A stretch of DNA of 33,475 bases from Peribacillus asahii (lineage in GTDB: Bacteria; Bacillota; Bacilli; Bacillales; DSM-1321), in contig NZ_QWVS01000060.1 in assembly GCF_003570725.1 (NCBI RefSeq), forward strand, positions 1 to 33,475, in the 5' to 3' direction. Of the stretch, positions 23,092 to 30,840 are shown piece by piece. The notes beneath the pieces are model-generated. The model saw only the letters and a list, made by a program, of their open reading frames with translations, had not been told where the DNA came from and did not search any database. The position numbers and the translations under genes were made by a program. Position 1 is the first letter of the stretch. Each line of letters starts with the position of its first letter.

Positions 23092-25044
23092 ATGAACAAT
23101 AAAGCTTTATGGCAACCAAGTCAGGAATTTATTGAATCCACTCGCCTTTATCAATGGATGGGACAACTAGGGTTTACAGATTATGAAAAGTTTCTTGATG
23201 CTTCAACGAAAGATATAGCATGGTTTTGGGGAGAGGTGGAAAAAGAGCTTGGAATCGAATGGGTACGGTCATATGAACAAGTGCTTAATCTATCAAAGGG
23301 AATCAAATATCCGGAATGGTATGAAGGTGGAAAAATAAATATTATTCAAAGTGCTCTTGAAAAGTGGGCACATAATACCGAAACAGCAAATCAATTAGCC
23401 CTTGTATGGGAAAGTGAAGATGGAGAGGTTAAAAGATATACGTATGCTGAAATAAGTGCTTGGGTAGACCGAGTTGCACAAGGATTTCAAAATCAGGGGA
23501 TTGAAAAAGGAGATCGAATTGCCATTTACATGCCGATGATTCCTGAAACAGCTGTAGCTATATTAGCTGCTGTTAAAATTGGTGCTGTATTTTCTCCTGC
23601 TTTTTCAGGTTATGGTGCCGATGCGCTTGCGATACGGCTAAATGCTGCCCAAGCTAAAATAGTGATTACAGCAGACGGATTTTTAAGACGCAATAAAGTG
23701 ATAAAGATGAAAGAAGAAGTTGATCAGGCAGTTGCTATGTCTCCTTCAATTGAAAAAGTTGTGGTTGTGCGTCGATTGAATCGTGAAATTCCATGGTCAG
23801 AAGCTGTAGATATGGAATGGATTGACCTTGAATCAACAGAGGTTACCGATGTTACTACACAAGTGATGGAAAGTTCCGATCCATTGATGTTAATTTATAC
23901 CTCAGGTACGACAGGCAAACCTAAAGGAGCAGTACATACTCATTCTGGTTTTCCGATAAAAGCAGCATTTGATGTAGGGATTGCAATGGATTTAAAACGG
24001 GGTGATACATTATTGTGGATTGCTGACATGGGGTGGTTGACAGGACCAGTAACCTTATTTGGTTCCTTATTAAACGGGGCTACTGCAGTATTTTACGAAG
24101 GATCTCCTGATTATCCAAATACAGATCGACTATGGGAACTAGCAACAGAGCATCAGGTGACACATTTAGGCGTTTCTCCTACGCTGATTCGTACTTTAAT
24201 GAAGCATGAGAATTCTAATGAAGTCAATCATAATATGAAAAAACTTAGAGTGTTTACTTCAACCGGAGAGCCATGGAATAGTGAGGCGTGGAAGTGGCTT
24301 TTTGAAAAGGTAGGAAAGGGTCAAATTCCAATCATTAATTATGCAGGAGGTACTGAAATTGCCGGAGGGATTCTTATAAATGTTCTAGTAAAGCCGATTT
24401 CTCCTATAACATTTAACTCACAGATTCCTGGTATGGATGTACATATACTCTCGGAAAATGGGCATTCCGTGCACAATGCATTGGGAGAATTATCAATAAA
24501 GCAACCGTGGGTTGGTATGACAAGAGGTTTCTGGCAAGAACCTGAGCGCTATGAGCAGTCTTATTGGAATCGTTGGCCTGATACGTGGGTTCATGGGGAT
24601 TGGGCCATTCTTGATGAAGATGGTTTTTGGACAATTACAGGTCGCTCAGATGATACATTAAATGTTGCTGGCAAGCGCTTAGGGCCTTCAGAAATGGAAT
24701 CCATCTTACAAGGGCATGAGTGTGTTTTAGAAGCAGCAACAATCGGTGTACCAGATTCGATTAAAGGAGAAGCGCCAGTCTGTTTTGTTGTCTTAAAGCC
24801 AGATAGTTTAGAAAGTGACGATTTAAAAAGTGAACTTTTGGATTTAGTGGCGATGCATATGGGAAAGGCAATGCGTCCAAAAGCACTCTATTTTATATCA
24901 GAACTTCCGAGAACGAAGAATGGGAAGATTCTACGGCGGGTCGTTCAATCGACTTATCTCAATAAAGACAGCGGTGATTTGTCATCATTGGAAAGTCCAA
25001 ATGCCATTGAGGAGATTCGTTTAAAAGCTTTGCTAAAGAATTGA
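23092..25044 (+). CDS. AMP-forming acyl-CoA synthetase (acetoacetate/short-chain acid-CoA ligase)
   Basis: A 650-aa member of the adenylate-forming superfamily that makes acyl-CoA from an acid, ATP and CoA. It has the N-terminal ACAS-type cap (WFWGEVEKELGIEW near 44-57). The P-loop is YTSGTTGKPKGAVHTH (269-284), followed by the A5 motif NYAGGTEIAGG, then WVHGDWAILDEDGFWTITGRSDD, VAGKRLGPSE and the C-terminal catalytic Lys612 in NGKILRR. Substrate cannot be read directly; the neighbours (GntP permease and 3-hydroxybutyrate dehydrogenase) make acetoacetate likely, replacing the CoA-transferase (ScoAB) used next to YxjC/YxjF in B. subtilis. AGGAGGAG precedes the ATG. It is first in the cluster and probably driven by the sigma-54 promoter at 22675. 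Confidence 0.82.
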   Translation: MNNKALWQPSQEFIESTRLYQWMGQLGFTDYEKFLDASTKDIAWFWGEVEKELGIEWVRSYEQVLNLSKGIKYPEWYEGGKINIIQSALEKWAHNTETANQLALVWESEDGEVKRYTYAEISAWVDRVAQGFQNQGIEKGDRIAIYMPMIPETAVAILAAVKIGAVFSPAFSGYGADALAIRLNAAQAKIVITADGFLRRNKVIKMKEEVDQAVAMSPSIEKVVVVRRLNREIPWSEAVDMEWIDLESTEVTDVTTQVMESSDPLMLIYTSGTTGKPKGAVHTHSGFPIKAAFDVGIAMDLKRGDTLLWIADMGWLTGPVTLFGSLLNGATAVFYEGSPDYPNTDRLWELATEHQVTHLGVSPTLIRTLMKHENSNEVNHNMKKLRVFTSTGEPWNSEAWKWLFEKVGKGQIPIINYAGGTEIAGGILINVLVKPISPITFNSQIPGMDVHILSENGHSVHNALGELSIKQPWVGMTRGFWQEPERYEQSYWNRWPDTWVHGDWAILDEDGFWTITGRSDDTLNVAGKRLGPSEMESILQGHECVLEAATIGVPDSIKGEAPVCFVVLKPDSLESDDLKSELLDLVAMHMGKAMRPKALYFISELPRTKNGKILRRVVQSTYLNKDSGDLSSLESPNAIEEIRLKALLKN

Positions 25045-25084
25045 AAATGGTTTCCTTATTAGTTAACTAATAAGGAAACCATTT
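25045..25084. terminator. Perfect 40-bp palindrome between operon genes
   Basis: Left arm AAATGGTTTCCTTATTAGTT and right arm AACTAATAAGGAAACCATTT are exact reverse complements, beginning right after the synthetase stop. The RNA would form an 18-bp stem with a UUAA loop. The tail (CTATCTAC) is not T-rich, so partial termination or protection of the upstream mRNA is as likely as full termination. A similar half-site, AACTAATAAGGCAATCCATG, follows the GntP gene (26646-26665). Confidence 0.7.
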
Positions 25085-25239
25085 CTATCTACACTAGTAT
25101 AAGGCGATTTAGCTTATTCAAGAAGAAATCTATATGATGTTGGAGAATCAGGCGCATAGACTTCGAGAATAATTTATAACAATAAAAGTCAATTACTCTT
25201 GAAGTAAGTTTATAGATGACAGTGATAAGGGGGAAGCTT

Positions 25240-26643
25240 GTGGAGATTGTCGTTATTTTGTTATCGTTGTTTTTCTTAATGTTTGTTGCCTTTCGGGGAT
25301 TCAGTGTTATTTTATTTGCGCCTATATGTGCCTTATTCGCAGTCTTATTAACAGAACCAGGCTATGTGATGCCGTTTTATTCTGGAATTTTTATGGATAA
25401 GATGGTTGGGTTTATTAAAAGTTATTTCCCTGTATTTTTATTGGGAGCCATTTTCGGTAAATTAATGGAGATGTCTGGTTTTGTAAAATCAATTACCAAT
25501 AGTGTTATTAAAGTCATTGGTACAAGTCGAGCTATGCTTGCAATTGTGCTTGTTGGTGCATTATTAACATATGGTGGAGTATCCGTATACGTTGTTGTTT
25601 TTGCTATTTACCCATTTGCTGCAGAATTGTTTAAAGCAGCAGATATACCAAAAAGGTTAATCCCTGCTACGATTGCGCTTGGAGCATTCACATTTACAAT
25701 GGATGCTTTACCAGGCTCACCGCAAATTCAAAATATTATTCCAACTTCTTTTTTTAAAACGACAACATGGGCTGCTCCTTGGCTTGGGGTTATAGGAGGC
25801 TTATTTGTACTTAGTATAGGCATGCTTTACTTAGAGTGGCGAAGAAGAAGAGCAAAAGCAGCGGGAGAAGGATATGGGAGCGGACATAAAAATGAGCCAC
25901 AACCGTTTTCAGACGAAAAACTTCCGAATATTTTTATTGCGATACTTCCCCTCATCGTGGTAGGAGTATTCAATAAAATTTTTACTAACTTAATTCCAAA
26001 GTTCTATGGAACACAGTTTGACTTTACGAAGATTCATATTGAAAATGTGAATGCAGTTGATATTACAAAGGAAACATCGGTCTGGGCTGTTGAAGGCGCA
26101 CTTTTACTTGGAATTTTAACGGTAATTGTGTTCTCTGTTAAAAAGATTAAAACGATTAAAACGAACTTTAACGAAGGTATTAATGTAGCGATTGGCGGCG
26201 CGTTGCTTGCTACGATTAATACCGCTTCTGAGTATGGATACGGAGCTATTATTTCTATGCTTCCTGGTTTTAAGTCTATTAATCAAGCAATGTCTAATAC
26301 TTTTACGAATCCTCTAGTCAATGAAGCGGTTACTACAACGACTCTTGCAGGTATTACAGGTTCCGCTTCAGGAGGGATGAGTATTGCCCTTGGTGCAATG
26401 AGTGAAATATATCTCGAACAGGCGCAAAAATTTGGGATTGACCCTGAAGTGCTTCATCGAGTTGCCTCTATGGCTTCAGGAGGAATGGACACGTTACCTC
26501 ATAATGGCGGAATAATCACGTTGTTAGTCGTTACAGGACTTACACATAAGCAGGCTTATCTTGATATTTTTGCTTTAACCATTATTAAAACGATTTCTGT
26601 ATTTTTTATTATTGGAGTTTATTATCTTTTTGGGATTGTATAA
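25240..26643 (+). CDS. GntP-family permease, probable 3-hydroxybutyrate/ketone-body importer (YxjC-like)
   Basis: A 467-aa, about 12-helix permease of the gluconate/GntP family. Characteristic stretches are RGFSVILFAPICALFAVLLT (near 19-38), LLTYGGVSVYVVVFAIYPFA, FTMDALPGSPQIQNIIPT, and near the end MASGGMDTLPHNGGIITLL. It resembles B. subtilis YxjC, which sits with ketone-body genes. With a 3-hydroxybutyrate dehydrogenase and an acyl-CoA synthetase on either side, uptake of 3-hydroxybutyrate or acetoacetate is the most economical role (inference). The GTG at 25240 is preferred, with AAGGGGG 6 nt upstream; an in-frame ATG at 25216 lacks a ribosome site. Confidence 0.82.
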   Translation: MEIVVILLSLFFLMFVAFRGFSVILFAPICALFAVLLTEPGYVMPFYSGIFMDKMVGFIKSYFPVFLLGAIFGKLMEMSGFVKSITNSVIKVIGTSRAMLAIVLVGALLTYGGVSVYVVVFAIYPFAAELFKAADIPKRLIPATIALGAFTFTMDALPGSPQIQNIIPTSFFKTTTWAAPWLGVIGGLFVLSIGMLYLEWRRRRAKAAGEGYGSGHKNEPQPFSDEKLPNIFIAILPLIVVGVFNKIFTNLIPKFYGTQFDFTKIHIENVNAVDITKETSVWAVEGALLLGILTVIVFSVKKIKTIKTNFNEGINVAIGGALLATINTASEYGYGAIISMLPGFKSINQAMSNTFTNPLVNEAVTTTTLAGITGSASGGMSIALGAMSEIYLEQAQKFGIDPEVLHRVASMASGGMDTLPHNGGIITLLVVTGLTHKQAYLDIFALTIIKTISVFFIIGVYYLFGIV

Positions 26644-26799
26644 CCAAACTAATAAGGCAATCCATGATTTTAACATTCAACTAGATTAGTAGCCTTGCTT
26701 GAAGTCCAAATAGGAGAGTAAGCCGTTCGAGTTAAGAGGATCAAAATCATAGTGTAAGGAAGAAAGAATAGTCTTTTGCCAAGAAGGGAGTGGATTAAG

Positions 26800-27550
26800 A
26801 TGTCTAGAAAAAAAGAACGAACAGTAATTGTAACTGGTGCAGCTCAAGGGATTGGATATGCTATAGCAGAAGCGTTCGTAAATAATGGTGACTTTGTTGC
26901 TATTTGTGATATAAACTTACCAGCTGCAGAAAGCGCAGCGAATAAGTTGGGAAACGCAAAGGGTTATAAAGTGAACGTTGCGGATGAAGAAGATGTAAAG
27001 AGCTTTGTTCAATTGCTAACAGCTGAACGAGGAAATGTTGGTGTATTGGTAAACAATGCGGGATTGCAACATATTGATAAAGTTGAAGATTTCCCTGTAG
27101 ATAAATGGCGGCTTTTAATTGATGTCATGCTCACCGGTCCATTTTTAATGACCAAGCATGCGCTTCCTTTTATGAAAGAACAACAGTATGGTCGTATTAT
27201 TAATATTTCATCGGTACATGGAAAAATGGCTTCTCCATATAAATCTGCTTATGTTTCTGCTAAACATGGCGTTGTTGGCTTTACTCGTACAGTTGCAATA
27301 GAAACAGCAAACTCAGGTATTACAGTAAATGCAATTATGCCCGGAGCAGTTCGAACACAGTTAGTTGAGAAACAGTTAGCGAAATTGGCAAAGGAAGATG
27401 GAACTACAGAACAAGAAGCACATCTTAGGAAAACAGCCTATGAAACGTATACTGGAACCATCTGAAATAGGCGATGTTGCTGTCTTTTTATCTTCTGATG
27501 AGGCAGCTGCTATTACAGGGGATTGTTTAAGTGTCTCGGGTGGATGGTAA
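26800..27550 (+). pseudogene. 3-hydroxybutyrate dehydrogenase (SDR family), frameshifted
   Basis: A short-chain dehydrogenase that would oxidise 3-hydroxybutyrate to acetoacetate with NAD. From the ATG at 26800 (AAGGGAG 9 nt upstream) the frame shows the cofactor motif TGAAQGIG, NNAG, the catalytic Ser in NISSVHGKMAS and Y-x-x-x-K (YVSAKHG), resembling YxjF/HBDH. The frame ends early at 27465 with an unrelated tail. The proper C-terminus, MKRILEPSEIGDVAVFL to CLSVSGGW, continues in the +1 frame from 27440 to a stop at 27548-27550. One extra base or two missing bases near 27436-27440 explain this. It is either a recent mutation or a sequencing error; if real, the enzyme lacks its C-terminal helix and strand and is probably inactive. 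Confidence 0.85.
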
Positions 27551-27560
27551 GAAGAATAAG

Positions 27561-27597
27561 GAAGAAAATGCAATTTAGCATTTTCTTCTTTTTTTTT
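27561..27597 (+). terminator. Terminator of the ketone-body gene cluster
   Basis: GAAGAAAATGC (27561-27571) pairs with GCATTTTCTTC (27578-27588), followed by nine T. Confidence 0.92.
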
Positions 27598-27901
27598 CGG
27601 AAATTGATCCCCTTTGATCTTTTAATATTGGATAGGAGGGCAGGTGCTATATCTCGTTTCTTTTTGGTGATAACGGCCGGGGTTGTACATTGTAAAGCCC
27701 TAAATTCATTATTTCTGCGGTTTTTTGATGGAAGCGTTTTAAATTTGAACAGTTTGTGAACTATGTCACTTAGTACTTTCTTTTTGAAAAAATCGGAGTA
27801 GAATAAGAGTCAAGAAAGTTATTATATAACAGAGCGACAAAAACAGCGCATTTATGGCTGTTGTTATATTACAAAAAATAAAAATGATGGAGGGTTTTAT
27901 A
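27598..27901. other. Intergenic region without a supported gene
   Basis: About 300 bp. A plus-strand frame through it has no ribosome site, and I see no clear promoter hexamer pair. An imperfect inverted repeat, TATAACAG (27824-27831) with CTGTTGTTATA (27857-27867), precedes the small gene at 27902, whose ribosome site is GGAGGG (27889-27894). Confidence 0.4.
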
Positions 27902-28036
27902 ATGTGGGTTATTACAGTATTTGAACAAAAAGATGTCCGTGTTTTTGAATATACAAATAAAGGGGAAGCAATCCAAGCTCTTCAACGTTTCGATAAAACT
28001 ACAGTAAAAAACGCTGTATTATCTTATACAAAATAA
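27902..28036 (+). CDS. 44-aa conserved-looking small protein
   Basis: Begins MWVITVFEQKDVRVFEYTNK and ends in a short beta strand (AVLSYTK). The alternating pattern suggests a beta-beta-alpha-beta fold. The text resembles small Bacillus proteins starting 'MW.VTVY....I.MFEF....EA..AL', of unknown function. GGAGGG lies 7 nt before the ATG at 27902, and a strong terminator follows 6 nt after the stop, so it is a compact single-gene unit. An upstream in-frame ATG at 27854 has no ribosome site and would add an unlikely 16 residues. Confidence 0.72.
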   Translation: MWVITVFEQKDVRVFEYTNKGEAIQALQRFDKTTVKNAVLSYTK

Positions 28037-28041
28037 TGCCT

Positions 28042-28076
28042 AGCCCGTAGCTGATGAATAGCTACGGGCGTTTTTT
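28042..28076 (+). terminator. Strong intrinsic terminator
   Basis: GCCCGTAGCT (28043-28052) pairs with AGCTACGGGC (28060-28069), followed by a G and six T. Confidence 0.93.
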
Positions 28077-28098
28077 AATTTCTGACACTCTTTTTTTA

Positions 28099-29253
28099 TT
28101 AATGAATCTGTCTTTCTTTCATAGTCGGTGGTTCTTTTAAAAGGCTGCCTGCTGCTGCGATAATTAACAACGAACCTGTAAAAAGGAAGCCCCCTGCGTT
28201 TGTGAATCCCAGTAACCCTGTTAGTCCAGAGCCAGCTACAACGCCTAAAGAGAAAAAGGCATAAAAATATCCATACGCTTTGCCGCGATGAGCGGGTTCA
28301 ACTGCATGAACGAGTAAAGAATTGATAGAGGGGAATAAAAAAGCAAATCCGATGCCATATAGAGCCATACATATATAGAGAGATGATAGGCTAACCATTT
28401 GGCTCAACAAAAGAAGACCAAGCCCCATAACGGTCATACCGAATGCTAGTGTAAACATTGGCTTAATCCGATCGAAAACAATATTAGTAGGCAGAAGGAA
28501 AACAAGAATCGCCACTATGCCGAATGTACTTAACAAAAGGCCGCTTGTTTGAGTATCATACCCAAGACCAATCACTTTTAACGGTAACATATAGGCGAGG
28601 GCACCTTGTGAAAACATGAGGAGGAATGCTCCGATAAATGCTTTGACAATATTGGCATTTTGAAAGAAAGCATAGATTGTTATTGATTCCTCTTGTTCTG
28701 CTTCAGAATTTGTTTTTACATTGTTACGCAGAAGGAAGAGAGCGAGTACACCTAAAAGAAACATTGAAATCGCTGTAATCGTTAACACCGTTATTTCACT
28801 CGTTTTGCTGGCGACAATTCCACTAAAAGCAGGCCCGATAATAGCGGCCATACCAACAAAAGCACCTGATATTGCTGCACCTTTTCCTTTTTTATCTTCT
28901 GAAGCGGAATTAGCTAAATAAGTGAAAGCCGCAGGTACAATTAACCCAGCCAGTAAACCGTGCAAAAAGCGGATGGCAAGTAATGACCAAGCCCCTCCAG
29001 CAAAACGGTATAAGAAGAGGGAAATACCCGTTAATAGTAATCCTGTTAATAAAATGCGAAAAGGCCCTTTCTTATCTGTTAAAAATCCAGATATCACGTT
29101 ACCAATCGTATTTGAAAAAGAATACATACCGACAGCCAACCCTGTTAAAAACGGAGTTGCACCAAGTGATTCCGCAAAAGGACTCATAATCGGCAGCTGA
29201 GTAAATAAGTCGAAAAATGAGAAAAAAACAATGAGATAAACAAAACTACGCAT
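28099..29253 (-). CDS. MFS transporter (drug:H+ antiporter-1-like)
   Basis: A 384-aa, 12-helix major facilitator. The loop 2-3 motif reads GFLTDKKGPFRIL (a form of G-x-x-x-D-[R/K]-x-G-[R/K]-[R/K]), and helix 4 carries RFLHGLLAGLIVPAAFTY, as in bacterial efflux carriers. The helix 5 antiporter signature is AAISGAFVGMAAIIGPAFSG, which matches the 'G-x-x-x-G-P-x-x-G-G' motif C of exporters, so efflux is more likely than uptake. Substrate unknown. The start at 29253 has GGAGGGGG about 5 nt upstream; the longer version from 29268 overlaps that site. Monocistronic and convergent with the small gene at 27902. Confidence 0.85.
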   Translation of the reverse strand: MRSFVYLIVFFSFFDLFTQLPIMSPFAESLGATPFLTGLAVGMYSFSNTIGNVISGFLTDKKGPFRILLTGLLLTGISLFLYRFAGGAWSLLAIRFLHGLLAGLIVPAAFTYLANSASEDKKGKGAAISGAFVGMAAIIGPAFSGIVASKTSEITVLTITAISMFLLGVLALFLLRNNVKTNSEAEQEESITIYAFFQNANIVKAFIGAFLLMFSQGALAYMLPLKVIGLGYDTQTSGLLLSTFGIVAILVFLLPTNIVFDRIKPMFTLAFGMTVMGLGLLLLSQMVSLSSLYICMALYGIGFAFLFPSINSLLVHAVEPAHRGKAYGYFYAFFSLGVVAGSGLTGLLGFTNAGGFLFTGSLLIIAAAGSLLKEPPTMKERQIH

Positions 29254-29380
29254 ACATGCCCCCTCCATTTAGTTATCTTGCTTCTATTCTTTGTTTTCCA
29301 TAAAGGTTTGTCAAGGGAGGATTCATGACTCTTATTAGGCAGTTCTTCTACTAATTTGCTTCTGTTGGTTTTTGGCCCAT

Positions 29381-29408
29381 TTGTGCATCAAAGCTATTCA
29401 ATTAAAAT
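29381..29408 (+). promoter_or_regulatory. Candidate SigA promoter for the FAD/FeS pair
   Basis: TTGTGC (29381-29386), a 16-bp spacer and TAAAAT (29403-29408), about 30 bp before the inverted repeat at 29439. Confidence 0.4.
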
Positions 29409-29438
29409 AGGAAGTATTAAACATTTTTCATTTCTTTG

Positions 29439-29476
29439 TTCATACACTTAATGAGTACATGAATTAAGTGTATGAA
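29439..29476. promoter_or_regulatory. Perfect 14-bp inverted repeat abutting a ribosome site
   Basis: TTCATACACTTAAT (29439-29452) and ATTAAGTGTATGAA (29463-29476) are exact reverse complements around a 10-nt loop. The right arm touches the GGGGG of the FAD-subunit ribosome site. It could be an operator (TetR/GntR-like symmetry) or an RNA hairpin limiting translation. Confidence 0.65.
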
Positions 29477-29490
29477 GGGGGAAAGGTGAA

Positions 29491-30336
29491 TTGATTTCTT
29501 ACGATTTTGACTACTATAAACCAACATCAATCAAGGAGGCAGCAGAGCTTCATCAGCGTCTAGTCTCTGAAGGCAGAAAACCAAAATTCTTTTCAGGTGG
29601 TACGGAAATCATTACCCTTGGGCGCTTAAATCTCATTTATACGGATGCGATCATTGATATAAAAGGAATTCCTGAGTGTAAGAGGTGGGGATTTGAAAAG
29701 AATGAGCTAATAGCAGGGGCGGCTTTATCCCTGTCTTTATTGGAAGAGGAACCCCATTTTCCATTATTAAAGCAAACCGCGAGTGAGGTGGCGGATTATA
29801 CGTCAAGAAACAAAATCACACTTGGAGGGAATGTTTGCGGCCAAGTTTTTTACCGGGAAGCGGTATTGCCTTTTCTTCTAGCGGAAAGTGATGTCATAGT
29901 TGGCGGGAGAAAGGGTGTTAGAAGGGTGCCGATACGCACAATGTTTCATCAAGAGCTAACCTTAGAGCCAGGGGAGTTTCTTGTACAAATTATTACTGAG
30001 GAAGCATATATCGATGCTCCTTTTCTTAGTGTGAAGAAAAGGCAGCAATGGGAAACGGGCTACCCTCTTATAACAGTAGCTTCTTTGAAAAAAGACAATT
30101 TTCTTCGGTTTGCTTTCAGTGGCGTTTGTGCTTTTCCGTTTCGCTCAGATGAAATGGAGCAAGTTCTTAATGATGCAACGATGACGTATGAAGATCGTGT
30201 GCTAAAATCTTTCAACTATTTACCTAAGCCCATTTTAAACGATGTGGAAGGGTCAGATGAATATCGATTATTCGTTTTGAAAAATACATTAGTAGATTTT
30301 TTGAAGCATTTTGAAAGCGGGGGTGTGCATGAGTAA
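29491..30336 (+). CDS. FAD-binding subunit of a molybdenum hydroxylase (xanthine dehydrogenase/CoxM type)
   Basis: A 281-aa FAD subunit of the xanthine dehydrogenase/CO dehydrogenase family, which passes electrons from FeS centres to FAD. Both FAD-binding loops are present: FFSGGTEI (33-40, with the diphosphate-binding glycines) and TLGGNVCG (110-117). The C-terminal CO_deh_flav_C region (about 175-275) is present though short. The start is a TTG at 29491 behind GGGGGAAAGGTGAA. Its stop overlaps the start of the FeS subunit by 8 nt, so they are translationally coupled. No large molybdopterin subunit or cofactor-maturation gene follows, so the pair either works with a subunit encoded elsewhere or is a remnant. 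Confidence 0.85.
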   Translation: MISYDFDYYKPTSIKEAAELHQRLVSEGRKPKFFSGGTEIITLGRLNLIYTDAIIDIKGIPECKRWGFEKNELIAGAALSLSLLEEEPHFPLLKQTASEVADYTSRNKITLGGNVCGQVFYREAVLPFLLAESDVIVGGRKGVRRVPIRTMFHQELTLEPGEFLVQIITEEAYIDAPFLSVKKRQQWETGYPLITVASLKKDNFLRFAFSGVCAFPFRSDEMEQVLNDATMTYEDRVLKSFNYLPKPILNDVEGSDEYRLFVLKNTLVDFLKHFESGGVHE

Positions 30337-30808
30337 ACGCAAGCCGAAACGATGGATGATTGACTTGAAAGTAAATGGAGAAGAGTACGAAGCTGATATT
30401 CATGCTTCTGATTTGTTACTGCATGTTTTACGTGAAAAATTAGGCTTAACTGGTGCGAAGCCAGGTTGTTTAAATGGAGATTGTGGTGCTTGTACGGTAA
30501 TAATGAACGGAAAACCGATGAAGTCTTGTTTAGTTTTAGCCATTGAGGCTGTTGGTACGGATATTTTAACAATTGAAGGCCTTATTCATTCGCCGATTCA
30601 AAAAGCTTTTATTGAGCATTTCGCCTTTCAGTGTGGATACTGCACCCCAGGCTTTATTATGAACTGTCAGGCTTTATTGTCACAGCATCCTGATCCTGAC
30701 TTGGAAACGATTAAACAATGGCTATCCTCTAACATTTGTCGCTGCACAAGTTATCAAGAGATTGAAAAAGCGGTGACTTCTGTGTTGAAACAAGGCGGTA
30801 ATGAATGA
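30329..30808 (+). CDS. (2Fe-2S)-binding subunit of a molybdenum hydroxylase (CoxS/PucE type)
   Basis: A 159-aa ferredoxin-like subunit carrying two [2Fe-2S] clusters. The plant-type cluster is ligated by C47, C52, C55 and C67 (PGCLNGDCGACTVIMNG). The second, in the all-alpha domain, is ligated by C102, C105, C137 and C139 (QCGYCTPGFIMN and NICRCTSY). All eight cysteines are present and the length is normal. The ATG at 30329 is preferred to 30311: GGGGGTG lies 3 nt before it and the start overlaps the FAD subunit stop. The reading frame ends inside a perfect palindrome that acts as terminator, so the expected third (catalytic) gene of a M-S-L operon is missing at this locus. Confidence 0.9.
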   Translation: MSKRKPKRWMIDLKVNGEEYEADIHASDLLLHVLREKLGLTGAKPGCLNGDCGACTVIMNGKPMKSCLVLAIEAVGTDILTIEGLIHSPIQKAFIEHFAFQCGYCTPGFIMNCQALLSQHPDPDLETIKQWLSSNICRCTSYQEIEKAVTSVLKQGGNE

Positions 30809-30840
30809 TGCACACGGCTTAAGCCGTGTGCATCATTTTA
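30805..30840. terminator. Palindromic terminator overlapping a stop codon
   Basis: ATGATGCACACGGCTT (30805-30820) and AAGCCGTGTGCATCAT (30821-30836) form a perfect 32-bp palindrome followed by TTTTA. The FeS-subunit stop (30806-30808) lies inside the left arm, and the convergent minus-strand gene ends 2 bp beyond. It can serve both directions. Confidence 0.8.

Noticed and set aside
27523..27759. 78-codon frame after the dehydrogenase
   Set aside because: It starts inside the dehydrogenase end and runs through the terminator hairpin and its T-run (giving a run of Phe); no support.
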